DNA of 64,000 bases, taken from Luscinia megarhynchos (lineage: Eukaryota > Chordata > Aves > Passeriformes > Turdidae). The notes under the pieces are model-generated. The model made no database searches and was not told where the DNA came from. It saw only the letters and a program-made list of their open reading frames with translations. Location: contig CM067592.1 in NCBI GenBank assembly GCA_034336665.1, positions 37,451,889 through 37,515,888 on the forward strand, given 5' to 3'. Positions 1-13,900 of this stretch are shown piece after piece. Both the position numbers and the translations under genes were made by a program. How positions within the stretch are numbered: the first letter of the stretch is position 1; every line of letters starts with the position of its first letter.

Positions 1-2591
1 GGGGGTAGGACACAAGACTATCTACCACCAAAGCCAGGAGAAATATACTGTGCCTTAGAAACTTTGAACATATCTGTGTTTTTTCAAAGGTCAAATTGGT
101 TTAATTCTCTATAAGGCCTTGTTTTTCTTGTATTTCAGCCAGCATTTTCCAGTGCACAGTAGTGATTTTTTTTTCCTTTTCCCCCCTGTTTTTTGCTCCA
201 GTAAACAGTTCCTTGCTGTGCTTACACAGACAAATATAGCAGAGAACCCTTTTCTCGGAGAAGATTCTCCCTGTGCATTTTTTAACCATTTTTGGGAAGA
301 ATTGATCTATTTGTGCATGTGAGAGAGGGAGGCAGTAGCTGTAAATTGAAGTGACATCATATATATTACTCCCATTGATCCACTTTTAGACTAGAGCCAG
401 GATAAAAGGAAATGGCATCAGGGAGGAAGTATGCTCATTTAGGCACAGATCCCAGTGTGATAATGGAGTAATAATAGAAATCACGCCACTGTCAATCGGT
501 TGCTGCATTAGTCTGAGGCAGATCTCCCCTCCAAGGAAGCTTTCAATGACTTCATTCAAGTGCAGGCAGGAGCAAATGAGATATTCAACATACCAGCTGT
601 ACAACTTTAGTGATTTGTGTCCTGGCGGAGAGGTGCAGTGCGAGTGCTGGTGCTATGGATACTCAAGTAGATATATATCTGTGTCACATTTCATGTCTGT
701 GAAAGGTCAGTAGTCAAATGTTTCAGTGGCAATTTTTTTTAGTATAAAGGGTGAATCTGGCATTTACTGCATTTGTTAATGTAGGAATTGATAAATAAGC
801 TCTTTCGTGTGGGTGGTCTTCTGGGATGTGAGGTTGATGACTTCTGTAGCTGCTATACCAGATCTGCTTTTTACAGATTAGTGATTGTACTTTGAATACT
901 CATAGTTTTATTCAAAGATTATTTGTAGAAAACCTTTTAAACCTACTAATCTATTAAGGTGCTCTTGTAACATAGTATAATGGCTTAAGTGTTTTGTGTA
1001 CTGATATGAATAAAATACAAAGTATGCTTTTCTTACTTCTGAGAGATTTAGTATACAGTGAATCTCAGTTGTATTTTCAGTTTGTTCGTTTTCTTTATTA
1101 TCTAGCTTTTTCCAAATACAGACCCAGTTTTGATATTCTCTATCATTTACAGTTGTTTTAAGGGTAATAGCCTTGTTACTCAAACTTTAAAGCTACCACA
1201 TCAGGTATCTTAGGGGAAGCAGGGAACAAATAATTGTTTAGTGGCAGGACAAAGTGAACTCTTTCAAAAGAGTTGGAGGAGAGGTTTTACAGTCTTAAGG
1301 GCAAGATAATTTATATAATGCTGTGATACAGCTTTGTAGAGGGGATGATGTTAAATTACATGAGGCATGACAGAAAACCTTTAGTGTCCTCGATCACAAC
1401 ATATTCATTTAAATCCTCTTTGTTGTGTCCACTACAGTCACAGCTGGGGGATGGCCAGCCATGAGAAAAGCAGTATGATTTCCATGCAGCCGGCATAGGT
1501 TGGGACAGGAACTATCTACTTTACAGTATAAATAGATGCTGTTGCAGCAATCACTGACGTAATGAAAACTATTTCTTGATCTTTGCCACATTTCCTGATT
1601 GAAGCGATCTGCTTTCGTAATTTCATAAATTTTGATTGAGCATTCTCTATTATAGTTCAGAGTATGGGAGGTTATTTTACTTTACTTTATTTTACTTTTG
1701 TTTCATTTCATGAGGAACACTGAAATTTTGCATTTAGGGTGTTATGGTTGTTTTCTGAATGTTTTCAACTGAAAACACACCTTGAGACTGTGACAATTAT
1801 CCTATTGTAACTTGCTGTATCTGTGTTGTGTACTTTTCTGTGGGTGTTAGATATTCAATATGCATTCACAGATTATGAGTTGTTGTAAAGGAAAGTGGTT
1901 ATATGGTGCTTGAAAAGAAATTTGCATTTAGGTCTCTACAGTATTTATGTTTAGGTAGCAGTTAAAGCAAGGACCTCTTTGTATTAAGCAAAAGGCAAAC
2001 AAATTGAAAATTGTCAACAGGCACCCCAAACAATTCTCCTGCTTTGGAAGATGGAAAGTAACAGGTGGGCAGGACAAATAAAGATGGTGATGGGAAAACA
2101 AAAATCAGTGAGAGTGGGGTTTCTGACAGAAAATTTAAGTGCAATTTTTGAAGCTTATTTATAACCATTAAAAGACTGCTTTGGTGAGAATGGTACTCAT
2201 ACTGTTGTGTTTGAGGAAAAGAAAATGTCTTCACCCCTGAATGAATTTTGTAGCAGCCTCTGTCATGAAACTCTAGTTGAATTTTCTGTCTTTTGGCCTA
2301 AGATAGTGTTTTTAAGGAGTCTCTTATTGAAAGGAAAGGGTCAAATTGTAGATGAGTGTTCCTCCTTTTGTGTTAGAAAAAAGTCATAGAACAAACTGTA
2401 ATAGCTGCGCTCACTAGTGCCGCTGTGCGGAGAGGTCTGGCAGCGTGCCCCTCCTCGCCCCGCCCATGCTGCAGGTGTTCCCTGACTCCTGCCTTGCACT
2501 GCAGTTAATCCCTGAGCTGGAAACTGCTATCTGAGGTGTCATCTTGGGCAGCTGGAACGTGGGAAAATAGCAAGCACCATGGTCTCATCTG
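1..2591. other. AOPEP intron, unique AT-rich sequence
   Basis: No exon or clear repeat is recognised. There is a short GC-rich patch with several CpGs and a CCCCGCCC box at 2405-2500, unlike its surroundings. Short open frames here show no conserved protein pattern. Confidence 0.5.
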
Positions 2592-2722
2592 TAGAATCAT
2601 AGAAGATGCTGGTTTTGAAGGGACCCACAAGGATCATCGAGTCCAACTCCTGGCTTGCACAAGACACTTCAGTAATCACACCATATGCCTGACAGCATTG
2701 TCCAAACACTTAGTGAACTCTT
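2592..2722 (-). mobile_element. CR1 retrotransposon 3' fragment
   Basis: AGAATCATAGAAG followed by GAAGGGACCCACAAGGATCA and GAGTCCAACTCCTGGC is the reverse complement of a CR1 3' end. A (GGTT)n run follows at about 2755-2778. Confidence 0.85.
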
Positions 2723-4806
2723 GGTTTTGTTTATTTATTTGTTTTATTGGGGGAGTTGGTTGGTTGGTTGGTTGGTTGATTGTTTTACTGACTCTCAAAT
2801 CTATATTGATAGAAGTTTAACCTGTAATTCTGAAGAGACTTCATTAATCTTGCAGTAGTAGACAGACGTAAATTAAGGGCATGGCTACTGCTCTGCTGCG
2901 GCTCTTTTGTTGGCTTTAATGAGATTCTGTAATGCTACCTTAAACAATAGCTTTCTGTGGGTGAATCTTTATAGCAATTACACTGGAGATATATTGTAAA
3001 AAACTCCGCTGTTCCTACGTCTTCAAGCAGCTGGTATTGTTCTTCTGTCTTTTTAGTTAGCAGAGAAAACTTTCTAAATCAGAAGTTACCTCTCTTTGTG
3101 TGGTGTTCTGCAACATTTTAGTGTTCAAAATTAGTTTCATTCCAAGTAGAGCCACTCCCAGAAGCTTTCCCTGTCTTATTTTTCAACTTGTCTCACCAAC
3201 CCCCTGGCAGCTGCTGTTGGACTCCCTAATAAGCATTTAAGCTGCCAATTTAGTAGTTGTCCTGAAACCAAATATTCAATATTTTTATATATCTGACCAC
3301 TTTTAACTATACTATTTGATTGGCAGGCTTTGGTATTACTTACAAAATGTTCCACTAAGAGCTAGTAATATGTGAGGTATTTTCAGGAATACAACTAATT
3401 TTACTAATAAAAAAAATGGAAGGAAATCAAAATGCAAAGAAACCTAAGCATTATTATATTAGTAATGTTCTTTCCTCTTTATTGTGATTTAGGTATTAAT
3501 CCGTCTAAAAGCGAAGAAAATGTCATGTTGCTACATTAGTTGTTAACGTAAATATTTTACAGATTAAGATTTATCAGAAGATTCTTGGTATCATCATGAA
3601 CTTGCTGTCAGAGATCAGGAATCCAGTCTTATTCAGCCCACATAAACAGCTCTTTCTGTGGGATGTGTTGTTGGAAGAGGCTTTTCCTGTAGCTGACTTA
3701 ATTTTATCCCGGCTTTGCACATTGGTGTGGCAAAGTGGACATGGGCAGGCAGCAAGATGGGAACAGAATCACCAAATGTGGTGAAAACGGAAATACTGTG
3801 AAAGTAACAGGATGTCTTTTTTCATCAGTCTGTCTCAAGAACACTGGAAGTGAGCAGGGTTGGTTTCTTTCTGTATGCAAAAGCTTTACTGACATTCTCT
3901 TCCCTTCCCTCTTCCTCCCCTGGTGCTCTGCAATGATGAATAGTGGGGCAAGTTTTGGGACATATAACAGAACTTCTGACTGATCACTTGGAGCCTGAAT
4001 TTCCAATAGATGTTTCCTGGCAGCTGCTGCTATTTCTCTCTGAGTTCTGTTTGAATTATTTATTTGTTCATCCAATAAGCCTATTAAACAGCACTTAAGC
4101 ACTGGCTACAACAGAATTATTTTTTTTTAAGTTACATTAAGTTCCAGTTCTGAATTATAGGTTCTGAAGTCAAGACTACTCAATATATATATCCATGTCT
4201 AGATGCTATGCCCTATGTGTCACAAACACATTCATGTATATTTCCCCTGAAAGGATGGATGATTTGTGACTCACTGACTAAAATATGCCTCAAAATGTTT
4301 TTACAACAATTGTTTGGTGGGTCACTTACTTTTGTTCTGTTTATTTGTTCACTGTAAACATATCATGCAAATGCTTGTATGTCAGATAAAAATGCCACTC
4401 TGAACAATTATATATTCATATACCTTGTTGATTCCTCAAATTATGCACTGTAAATTATTCTTTTTATTTCTTCCAAATCCAAACAAAATAGAGTTACTTA
4501 TCTTGTACATTCCATAAAAATCTTACTTATTAAGCCATGATTCTATTTCAATAAGGTAATCATGTTTTAGATATGACCTAACCATAGCAATGGAAACCAT
4601 GGACCATGCCCCAGCACAGTCCTTCAGAACACAGATAGATAAACCCTGAGGTTTTTCAGAAACCAGCTAGAGGTCCAAGTTGTATTGCAAGCACATGCTT
4701 GGAAGTGCACTGGCTATCACGATCTTGTCCTCTTTGGTTTGTTTCCATTTACATTGTTCAGCCAGTAGAGATCTTCATTCACACATGGCATTTATTTTTC
4801 TTCTAG
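2723..4806. other. AOPEP intron sequence before the first visible exon
   Basis: Apart from the (GGTT)n run near 2755, I see only unique AT-rich DNA with a polypyrimidine tract leading into the 4806 acceptor. Open frames at 3596-4102 on both strands overlap each other and resemble no protein I know. Confidence 0.5.
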
Positions 4807-4923
4807 CTTCTCCCTGACCAGCTGGTCTTACTTCTGGAGTCCCTCTTGGAGGAGAAGACATTGTGTCCTAAGATACTGCAGTGCTTGGAGAGAACATACT
4901 GGCTCCGGGAGCAAGATGCTGAG
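4807..4923 (+). CDS. AOPEP: AOPEP coding exon (third from last)
   Basis: The acceptor is a pyrimidine tract ending TTCTTCTAG at 4806 and the donor is GTAAGT at 4924. The 117-bp exon is phase 0/0 and encodes 39 residues, from LLPDQLVLLLESL to WLREQDAE, a leucine-rich helical segment of the C-terminal domain. The preceding exon was not found in 1-4806 and is presumably left of the window. Confidence 0.93.
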
Positions 4924-7900
4924 GTAAGTCACTTAAAAACAATCTCCCTAAGTATGCCACTTTGTTTTGGACTAGGAATGGCAGCATTCTACTAGGAGCT
5001 GGGCTTGCTGCAGTTCTTTTTTTCCACGTCTGAATCTGAAATTGGATGATATTAACTCTGTGTGTTTTGTGTAGGTTCAGGTGTGTTTTGCATAATGTGG
5101 TAGTAAAGTACAGTGCAATCCAGATGTCCAAACTGTTTTACATGTGCATGTCATGGTTTGACTTGGGTTTGCAAATTTTAATATATTCAGTTTCTTTTAG
5201 AGATAGGATTTAAGAGCAAAAACAAGGCAAGCTTAAAACTTAAAAGGGTATAAGGAGAAATTTATAAATAACACAAAAAGAAAAAAAAGAAATTCAGAAT
5301 AAGATTTCCAGATTATTCCCTCATCTCTCTTCCCTCATCTTACACATTTCTTAACAGCAACATACAGAGAACACTTCAGTCAGTTATCTACTTAAATAAT
5401 CATTTCAGTTCATTCCAGAGAGAAAAGTTCCTTTTTTGGTTTAGGCTTAGGGGGTGTCTTCACTTTCACAATCTGCGTCCGCCCGGAGGAAAAACTGCAA
5501 ATTTCCTCTCATCCCCACAGTCTCTCCAGAGCTGTGTTACGGGTTATGCTGCACACTTGGGGTACTACTTTTAAAGGCAGACTGCTGAAAGACAAAATTC
5601 TCTTCATCTCTTTTTCTATTAAATGTCTCTGTCCATATTTCCAGTCCCAAAACAGAGAGCCTTATTTCCCTCAAGGCAAATGATCCTTTTTCTCAAGCAC
5701 CTTAACCTCATCAAGTATATTTCACAGTTTAAAGGAATTTCAGTGTAGTCAGAATCCCCTTACAGCCCACCAAAAAAATGGTTCTCAGCTAATTATCAGT
5801 GGCATCTCTTCAGTCTCTTCCCATCTGGAAAACTTAGCTTTCATTCACTGACTTCAGTAGACTCCTTGCTTTATTCTTATCATTCAGGGGAGCTCAGGAG
5901 ATCGTTAGTCTCATCCAGGCATAAAAAGGGTTAAAACTGCATCCAGATAGTGAAGGAGCTGGGCCAGGCCATCTGGAAAACCGTGGCCGCAAGGGCCACG
6001 TGGAGAAGGCCGGACGAAACTGCAAAGCGCAGCTGCCCCTCTTCACGCCGCGCGGTCAGCTGGGGCCTCTCCTCTCCAACGGGGGGAAGGGAGAGCCTCG
6101 GTGGCTCCCCCACCCCTGCGGGGCCGGGCTGGGCCAAGCTGGGCCGGGGCTGAGCCAGGGCTGAGCCCGGGCCGAGCCGAGCCAGGGCTGAGCCGGGGCC
6201 AAGCCGAGCCAGGGCTGAGCCCGGGCCGAGCCGAGCCAGGGCTGAGCCGGGGCCAAGCCGAGCCAGGGCTGAGCCGAGCCAGGGCTGAGCCCGGGGCGAG
6301 CCGAGCCAGGGCTGAGCCCGGGGCCGGGCCGAGCCAGGGCTGAGCCCGGGGCCGGGCCGAGCCAGGGCTGAGCCGGGGACCGAGCCGAGCCAGGGCTGAG
6401 CCCGGGGCCGGGCCGAGCCAGGGCTGAGCCGGGGCCGAGCCGAGCCAGGGCTGAGCCCAGGGCCGGGCCGAGCCAGGGCTGAGCCCGGGGCCGGGCCGAG
6501 CCAGGGCTGAGCCGGGGCCAAGCCGAGCCAGGGCTGAGCCGAGCCAGGGCTGAGCCCGGGGCGAGCCGAGCCAGGGCTGAGCCCGGGCTGAGAGCGAGCC
6601 AGGAGCTGAGCGCGGGGCGAAGCCAGGGCTGAGCCCGGCCGAAGCCGAACCAGGGCTGAGCCGGGCCAAGCCGAGCCAGGGCTGAGCCCGGGGGCGAGCC
6701 AGGGCTGAGCCCGGGGCGAGCCGAACCAGGGCTGAGCCGGGGCCGAGCCGAGCCAGGGCTGAGCCCGGGGCCGGGCCGAGCCAGGGCTGAGCCGGGGACC
6801 GAGCCGAGCCAGGGCTGAGCCCGGGGCGAGCCGAACCAGGGCTGAGCCCGGGGCGAGCCGAACCAGGGCTGAGCCGGGGCCGAGCCGAGCCAGGGCTGAG
6901 CCCAGGGCCGGGCCGAGCCAGGGCTGAGCCGGGGACCGAGCCGAGCCAGGGCTGAGCCCAGGGCCGGGCCGAGCCAGGGCTGAGCCGGGGCCAAGCTGAG
7001 CTAAGCCCGGGGCGAGCCGAGCAGAGCTGAGCCTGGGGCCGGGGCCAACTTCACTTCTGTGGAAGCCGGAAGTCAAAAGAGACCAGATTAGCTTTACCAA
7101 TGTGATTTATGAAAGCGAAATAACTTTTTAATTGGTTACTTAGTTTGTCAACCACTAAATCAGCTCTCTGACTGGTCCCCGCAGCCCACAGAGAAGTTCC
7201 AGAGAGGGGACAGCCCTCCTGTTTCCAGGCCCTGTGCGCTTCCCCCCAGACCCCTCTCAGCCGACCTCCCTCCATGGAAAACCAGCACAGTACCTAAGAC
7301 AGCACAATTGTTCAGCTGTTAAATCTTCCACTCCGTTCTTCTGTGTACTGAAACCCGGTTTGTTTTCATTGTGATATTGTCTCCAAATGTAATCATTAGT
7401 CTGTTGTAGTCTAAAATTATTCTTCCCCATTGTCAGCTCATATTGTAACTCTTTGCATGCTCCAAAGTCTCACTCATGATTTAGGAAAGTTAGCTTTCCA
7501 GAGAGACTATGGTGTTTTCTGGTTTGGGGCCTTAATTTAATGTTTTTTACAGTAGCTTCTAGTAAGTGCCAGTGACAAAAGCCCCTGAGGAAATCACTGC
7601 TTTATATGATACTGTAAAGCGTAGCATCCCTGCTCCAAAGTGATTTATATCTTTGTGAGGCAAACCAGTAAATCTTTATCATCATGTGCAGAGAGGAAAC
7701 TCTTAGAAGTCCCATGTTTTTCTTAAGCTGGGAGAGTTCTGACAATTAAGGTAGCTGAGATAGCGGCTGAAAGCACCCCTGCACAAGCCTGTCCTTCAGG
7801 TACATAGTATTCAAGAGGGGAGGTAAGAACGTGCAATCAGTGATGAAAATAAAGGAGTGTAGAGATATATGTGTACATGTGTGTATATATGTGTATAAAA

Positions 7901-10900
7901 CAAGGATTAATCACAAGGGTAGCATACAACCAATCTACTGCGCAATGAAGGAATATGGTGAACTTATACTTGACTCCTGTTTATTTAGAAACTACCTTGC
8001 TGAAGGTTGCAGAAAGCCAGTATGCCTAAATTACTCTGTTATATTTGGAACTTTGTGGCGATTATTAGAATTGAAGGAGAGAGCAAAATCTGTCTCATTA
8101 CTCTTATGCTGAAGTTGCTGTGTAGATCCTTGGAAAGACTTGGGAATCCAAACCTTAACATAAAGATTGATAGAACAGATGTCTATCCTTTTCTCAGAAA
8201 AAAACAAAAAAAAACCAAAAAAAACAACCTTTCAATTGCTCCTGTGTACTGCACCTTTTTACTTTATGTGATTCAGTTTTCCAAACACCAGATTTGTTTT
8301 TAATTAGTACTTGAACCAACATTTCTATTTATAGGTATTTGAATATATTTTAACCACATCTGAATACCAGTGAAATGTCAGTGATTCTATTATGGGAAGA
8401 GGAATTAACAGGGAGCTAGATCAAAGCAATAGCTATGTTGTTGCTGCTATTCCATGCCTGTGAATTGTAAGCACCAGGCCACAAGCTTCAGTTTCTCAGG
8501 TTTTTCCTTTCTCTTCACTTTCATGCTTTCTTTTTTCCTTGCAGTGTTACATAAAAGTACCCAAATGATCTATCAGAACTTTTTCGTGGAAAAAACTCCA
8601 CCAACCCACAAGATTAGGACCTCTGAAATGAACACAATCTCCATTTTATTTTACAAGGTGAAACCAAGGGATAGCAGACAACTCACTTAGAAGTACAACT
8701 AAGATAACATTAATACTAGCGTTTTATGAATTGTCAGAGCCCAGACACCTACAGTCCTTTAAAAGGAACCAGCTCCCATGACCTCACCTACCTGAGGAAC
8801 AGACTATTTGTGCCTCATTCTCAAATATGTGCTCAGGGGATTTTTGTTCTTGTGACCCAAGGTCAAAGAACTGCAGTCTGAGCCTGTTCTTGTCTAGATT
8901 TAATTTCTGGAGACACAAATCACTTACAATGATGCTGTTATGTTACTGGAGTTCAAATGTTCTCAGTAGCTAAACATCAGAAATGGATTATTAAAAATAA
9001 AAACATAAAAAACTTGCAAGCCAGCCAATAAAAAGAGGAAAACTGTCAATTTCACAGGATTTATTCCAGGATTTTTGGAAGTGAGGTTGTCAGCTGTCTT
9101 CCATCCAGCCGTAGAAAGTTAAGAAATAAACTTGTTTTCTTATTTTTGAAAAGTAGCGTTTAAATTCACAATCATCTTCCAGTAAGGATAAGCAATTATA
9201 TGGCCTTAGTGTGAGAGGGTATAAAAAGGAGTGTGGTTTTTTGTGTTTTCACTAAGTTTGGCCTTAAAATTTGTACATAATTCTGAAGATTATTACTGGC
9301 AGTCCTTCTGTCCTGCACAAGTACAGCATGGAAAGTAGTTTTTCATATTTCTTAAAGCTTTTCTGCCTGTATCACTGAAGCATCTTTATTTTGACTTTAA
9401 AACTGACCATGCTTGTTGTAGTAAAGCATTGCACACCTGGTGGCAACTGCACCTGCCCACAGCAAAATGCAAGTCTGTCCCCAGCCAGTGAAGCTGCCAA
9501 CAGCACTCTTTGGTACTCCTGACCATTTGTTACCATGTGCACGTCCAGCCTGAACAATCTACAGGCACATGCTGCTTCAGAAAGGAGAGGAGAGTTTGCA
9601 GCAGGTTATCTGCCTTGTTTTGATTCCTTTGTGTCAGTGAGAAGAGGAGAGTTCAGTCAGCCTTGGCCTGGAATGTAAAGGTTGATCTTGAAGAGATCTC
9701 CTCAGCTACTCAGTGTTGTTCCTGTCCTCTCTCAAATTAGATTTTAATGCAGATATGTAGGCTCAGTACCTATCTCCCCTCTAAGACAAACACTGATTTG
9801 AATGCTTCTTTTAACAGACAAAAAATAAATCATAGGTTAAGTAACATATTTGTGATTTGTAATGCATAACTTTCGAGCCACAAGAGCCAGAACTGCTGAT
9901 GGCTTAATCACATTTCAGAGTGGTCTGCCTCCTAGTCTTGGATACCAAGAGAGGTTTGTGGGGCATCTGCAAATTGCAGAATTTGTGACTCCTTTGCACT
10001 TTCTGCAGTCCATTTCTGTAACAGATAATTATTTCATTTTCTATTTACTCCTCAAACCTTGGAATGTCTGAGAAGACCCAAAACTGCATGTTTGTTTTCA
10101 AAATATTAAATTCATTGATCTGAGCTATTTGAATTCAGTATATCTGAGAAATATTTGTTTTGAAAGCAATGAAGGTTTCAAAAGCCATTTAAAAGCTATT
10201 TTTCCATTCTTCTCTCTGTGCCTTGAACCCATTGTGGCTCAGACAAGTGGTGTCAGGCAAGTGGGAGGAAATTCCATGGAAGAATGATTGTGTCCTCAAT
10301 TTTCTGTTCCCCCTATTTTGTGCTGCTTCCCACTACATAACAAAATAACTCATGCACAGGCTACATCTCCATGACATACCACATCCTGCGTCCAAGAGAA
10401 GCATTATAGAAGCTGGCTGCGTTTTGAACATGACAAAGTCCAGCTGGAAGTTCAGCTGGCTGAGGAGAAATGGGATATGTTATAAAGCAGCAGCTACAGT
10501 TGCCATCAGACAGCACAGTAGGATAATAAAATTTAAAGTGGGTCTGGGATTGTTTTGATTTTGTTTCTTTCCAAAGTGGCTGTTCTGTGCAGCTGTTTCA
10601 TTTATCCAATATCTAGCATCTGGCTGAATGTGGAGAGTTGGTCTACACGGAAAGTTTTGGGTGGCTAGTATTTTTTTGTATCTGTCTAACCTTGATAACA
10701 TTTTTTCTGATATGACAGTGCAATCTTACCTCATTTGAGTAAGCTATTGAGAACTTTGATATAAATGAAGTGGAGTAGATAATTTACAAAAGACACCATG
10801 AGATCTGAGGTAACACTCAGTCTCTTAGCTAGAGGAGCCCTTTCATTACTCCCATTATTTCTGTTCTTCATTTGGTCAAAGGCCTGTAACTTGTGGGCAC

Positions 10901-13900
10901 ACAAGAGCACAGGATGGCTGAGTAGCCTGCAGAATAATAAAAAATGTGACGGGAAGAAGATCACAGCCATAGGAGAAGAACAGTGGGTGTGACACTTCCA
11001 TCCTATTTAAGACTTGATATTTCTGCAAGTGTGTTTTACCTGTTGATGAAATTTCTAAGAAGTGGTGATAAAAACTACAGAATATGGATGAAGGAGAAAT
11101 ATTTATGGTGTAATTCCCCAGATTTTTCACTGTAGAGTTAGCTTTTCTTTCTTTCTTACTCTAGATATCACTTTTATCTTGCCTGCACAGCATATGGAAA
11201 GCTGCTTTGTTGGTTTTCCTTTGTTGGTTTCAGCAAGTTGACTGAGATGCTCTTCACTTACATAACACTTTCCCTATATTTGGGATCATAATGTGGTATA
11301 TTCTGGGGAGGGAAGAGAAACTAGAACTCTTTCTGCAGTAAATGTGAGTAAAATGAGTTAAGATCATAATATCCTCAGTCATATGGGTGGCGTAAAACCA
11401 TTCTCACACAAATACTTCACTGTGCATGAGGTCTGCCTGTGATACCAAGGCTATAAAGTGGTGGCATCTTACTTCCCTGACAGAAATGCAGTCACGCTAA
11501 TACAAACCATTTAAGGTGCTTGGCATCCTAGAAGTGGTGAGAATTGTGTTAGGACAAAATAACTTCGATTCATTGATCTTTCTTAGCCTGTGAAAAGCTT
11601 GCAGATGTGGAAGTACAAATGAATTCTTGTAATTTCCCATATGATGGTGACTGTGTTTAGCTGAGCACATTCTCAGGTTGCATGATTCAGCTGTCCTGCT
11701 GATTGTGGACGGGCATTGTTTGAAGGCACACTTATTGAACAGAGCTCTGTAGACAACACCATAAAACTGGGTGGGGAAAGGGAACTGCTTGGGAAAGGTC
11801 AGTGCACACTTGTAGAAGGCACTTGGTGAGCTTTCCATTCAGCACAGCCACTAGGCCAGTCCTCCCTTGGGGGTAGGGACTCAGTAGCAGTCTCCAGCTT
11901 TTGAATACAATTAGTAATGTATTGCAAATACCTCCACAGGCTTGCCAGTCCTTCATGACTGTACTGGGTTGTACAGGTAGGCATGTTTCAGATACTGGCA
12001 TTGCAGCCACAGAGGGAGACATATGGTTCTTTTCCTTAACTGATGTCATTGTTGGTATGAAACGCCAAATCAGTAGATAAAAAAAGATGGCAGCTTGAGC
12101 TGATGACCACATTACAAGGCATTGCTTTCTAGTGAATTTGGGTTTTTTTCTGCAAAAGTAAAAATAGTTTGTGTAGTTATTTCATATTTGAATATACAGT
12201 TTATTACTCAGTTTAAGTCAGGAGGAGATGCCTTGTTTTGGGTAAGATAGTTTTGCAGGACTTAAAAATCTGCTGTGAAAATTTACCAGGAGTGCAAAAT
12301 AAATTTCACCTGCCTTTTCCTTTCTGAATGTTTTAGTTAGAGCATTATTGTGCCATTAGACATGGGTATGGTTGCATTGAATATTTTTTTATTTGCAATT
12401 GAATTGCAATTAGCACATCAGGAGGAATCTGATAAAAGGAAAAGAATAATAAGGAACCTAGAACAAGTTCCGTAGATAAGTCAGCCTGCGTGGTAGGTTT
12501 GTTTCCGGAATAAATAATATTTGAGGTTTTTACACCCAATCACTATTGAGGTAGTACCTTCATTAAATAGAAAAGAAAGAAGAAATGTGTGTTTTCACAA
12601 AGTGAAATCTCTTTACTATTATCAGTCTGATGCTTTTCACACACATCCTCACAGAAATACTATTTTCTTTCCCTACTCTATTTCTTCTGCTTCCTTATGG
12701 AAATCCTAGCAAGGATATATCTCTGTCACAGAAAGCCTTTTCTGTTTTCACTAGAAAAAGGGCTAATTTCAGGGTATATTGTAGACTGTCCTCATTACTA
12801 ATAAATGTGTTGACTAAATCCGCAGCCACTTGCAAAATGTCCTCTGTGATCTTGAAAAATTTTGAGTCTTCGCTGTTTCATGTTCTTGTTGCGTCTAAAT
12901 ACAATCTACAGGCTCTTTGGCACAGACAGTATTGGTATTCATATTGGTTAAGACAGTTTTTCAAAAGCATGCATTTGCAGGAGTTGCATCTTTTTCCCAA
13001 TGAAAGGAGCTTGGAAATGAGTAACTTCTAGGAAGGTGGCACTTGCTTCTCAAAGATGAGGTCCAAAATTCAGTGTGAAACTAAGAAAATTGGAACAAGA
13101 TGAGGGAAAAACGCTTCCAGTGATAGCCATGGGGGTTGTCCCATGAGACTCACTCTGGCTCATGTGCCCATTGTGACTGAGTGGATGTGTTGAGATGAAT
13201 TTGTAAGACTGGCTGAAGGATAATCTCTGTAGCTGTAATTTGGGTTTGTTTTGTTTCTACATGCAAAGTAGGGGGGCTTTTCCAGCCACTTGAGAAGAAC
13301 AGAAAATCCCTCCATCAGCATTAGCTGAAGGGCATGATCAGAGCACGAGATCTTTGGAGCACTGGAAATAGCTTTGCACCAGTCAGCACTCCGGTCCCAC
13401 ACCCCTCCAGGAGCCAACAGCAACACATTTATTCCAAGTGATCTCAGTGACTGCTGGGTGGCATGAGCAGGAGTTTTTATGCCCTAGGTTTTTGTGCCTG
13501 ACTGCTGCCATTACTGGTCCTCTTCACTTATCACCCCTGATTTTTTCTAACCAGTTTTGCACTTAATTTCCTCTGGCAGCCCAGCCCAGCAACTTAGTGA
13601 GACTTGGAAAGCAGGGGAGCTGTTGGTAAGAGGGAACCAAATATGCAGTATGAGTTGGTTTGGCATTTTTTACTCCTTATCCAAAGAATCTGTGGAGGAA
13701 GGGATTGGAGGTAATAAGGATTCTGTATCGTATTGTCCAACAAGGAGAATGAAGTGGTGGAGTCCTTTGTGCTTCTGAACTCAGTCCTAAAGGTTTTCTG
13801 AATAGGATGCAATTGCTTTATATAAAATTTTACTCAGTATTCCTGTGTCGTGCAATACAAACCCAGTGCTGTAATACAAACCACCTGCCTTTGTAATGAA

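Noticed and set aside
3704..4102. A 132-codon minus-strand open frame in the AOPEP intron
   Set aside because: No conserved motif; overlaps an open frame on the other strand and lacks splice or promoter signals.
5931..7100. A 389-codon minus-strand open frame, with further long frames on both strands (6043-6994), rich in Pro, Gly, Ser, Ala, Trp and Leu
   Set aside because: They are read straight through the GC minisatellite. Several overlapping frames on both strands are open at once, which is expected from a stop-poor GC repeat; no splice sites or conserved domain support a gene.
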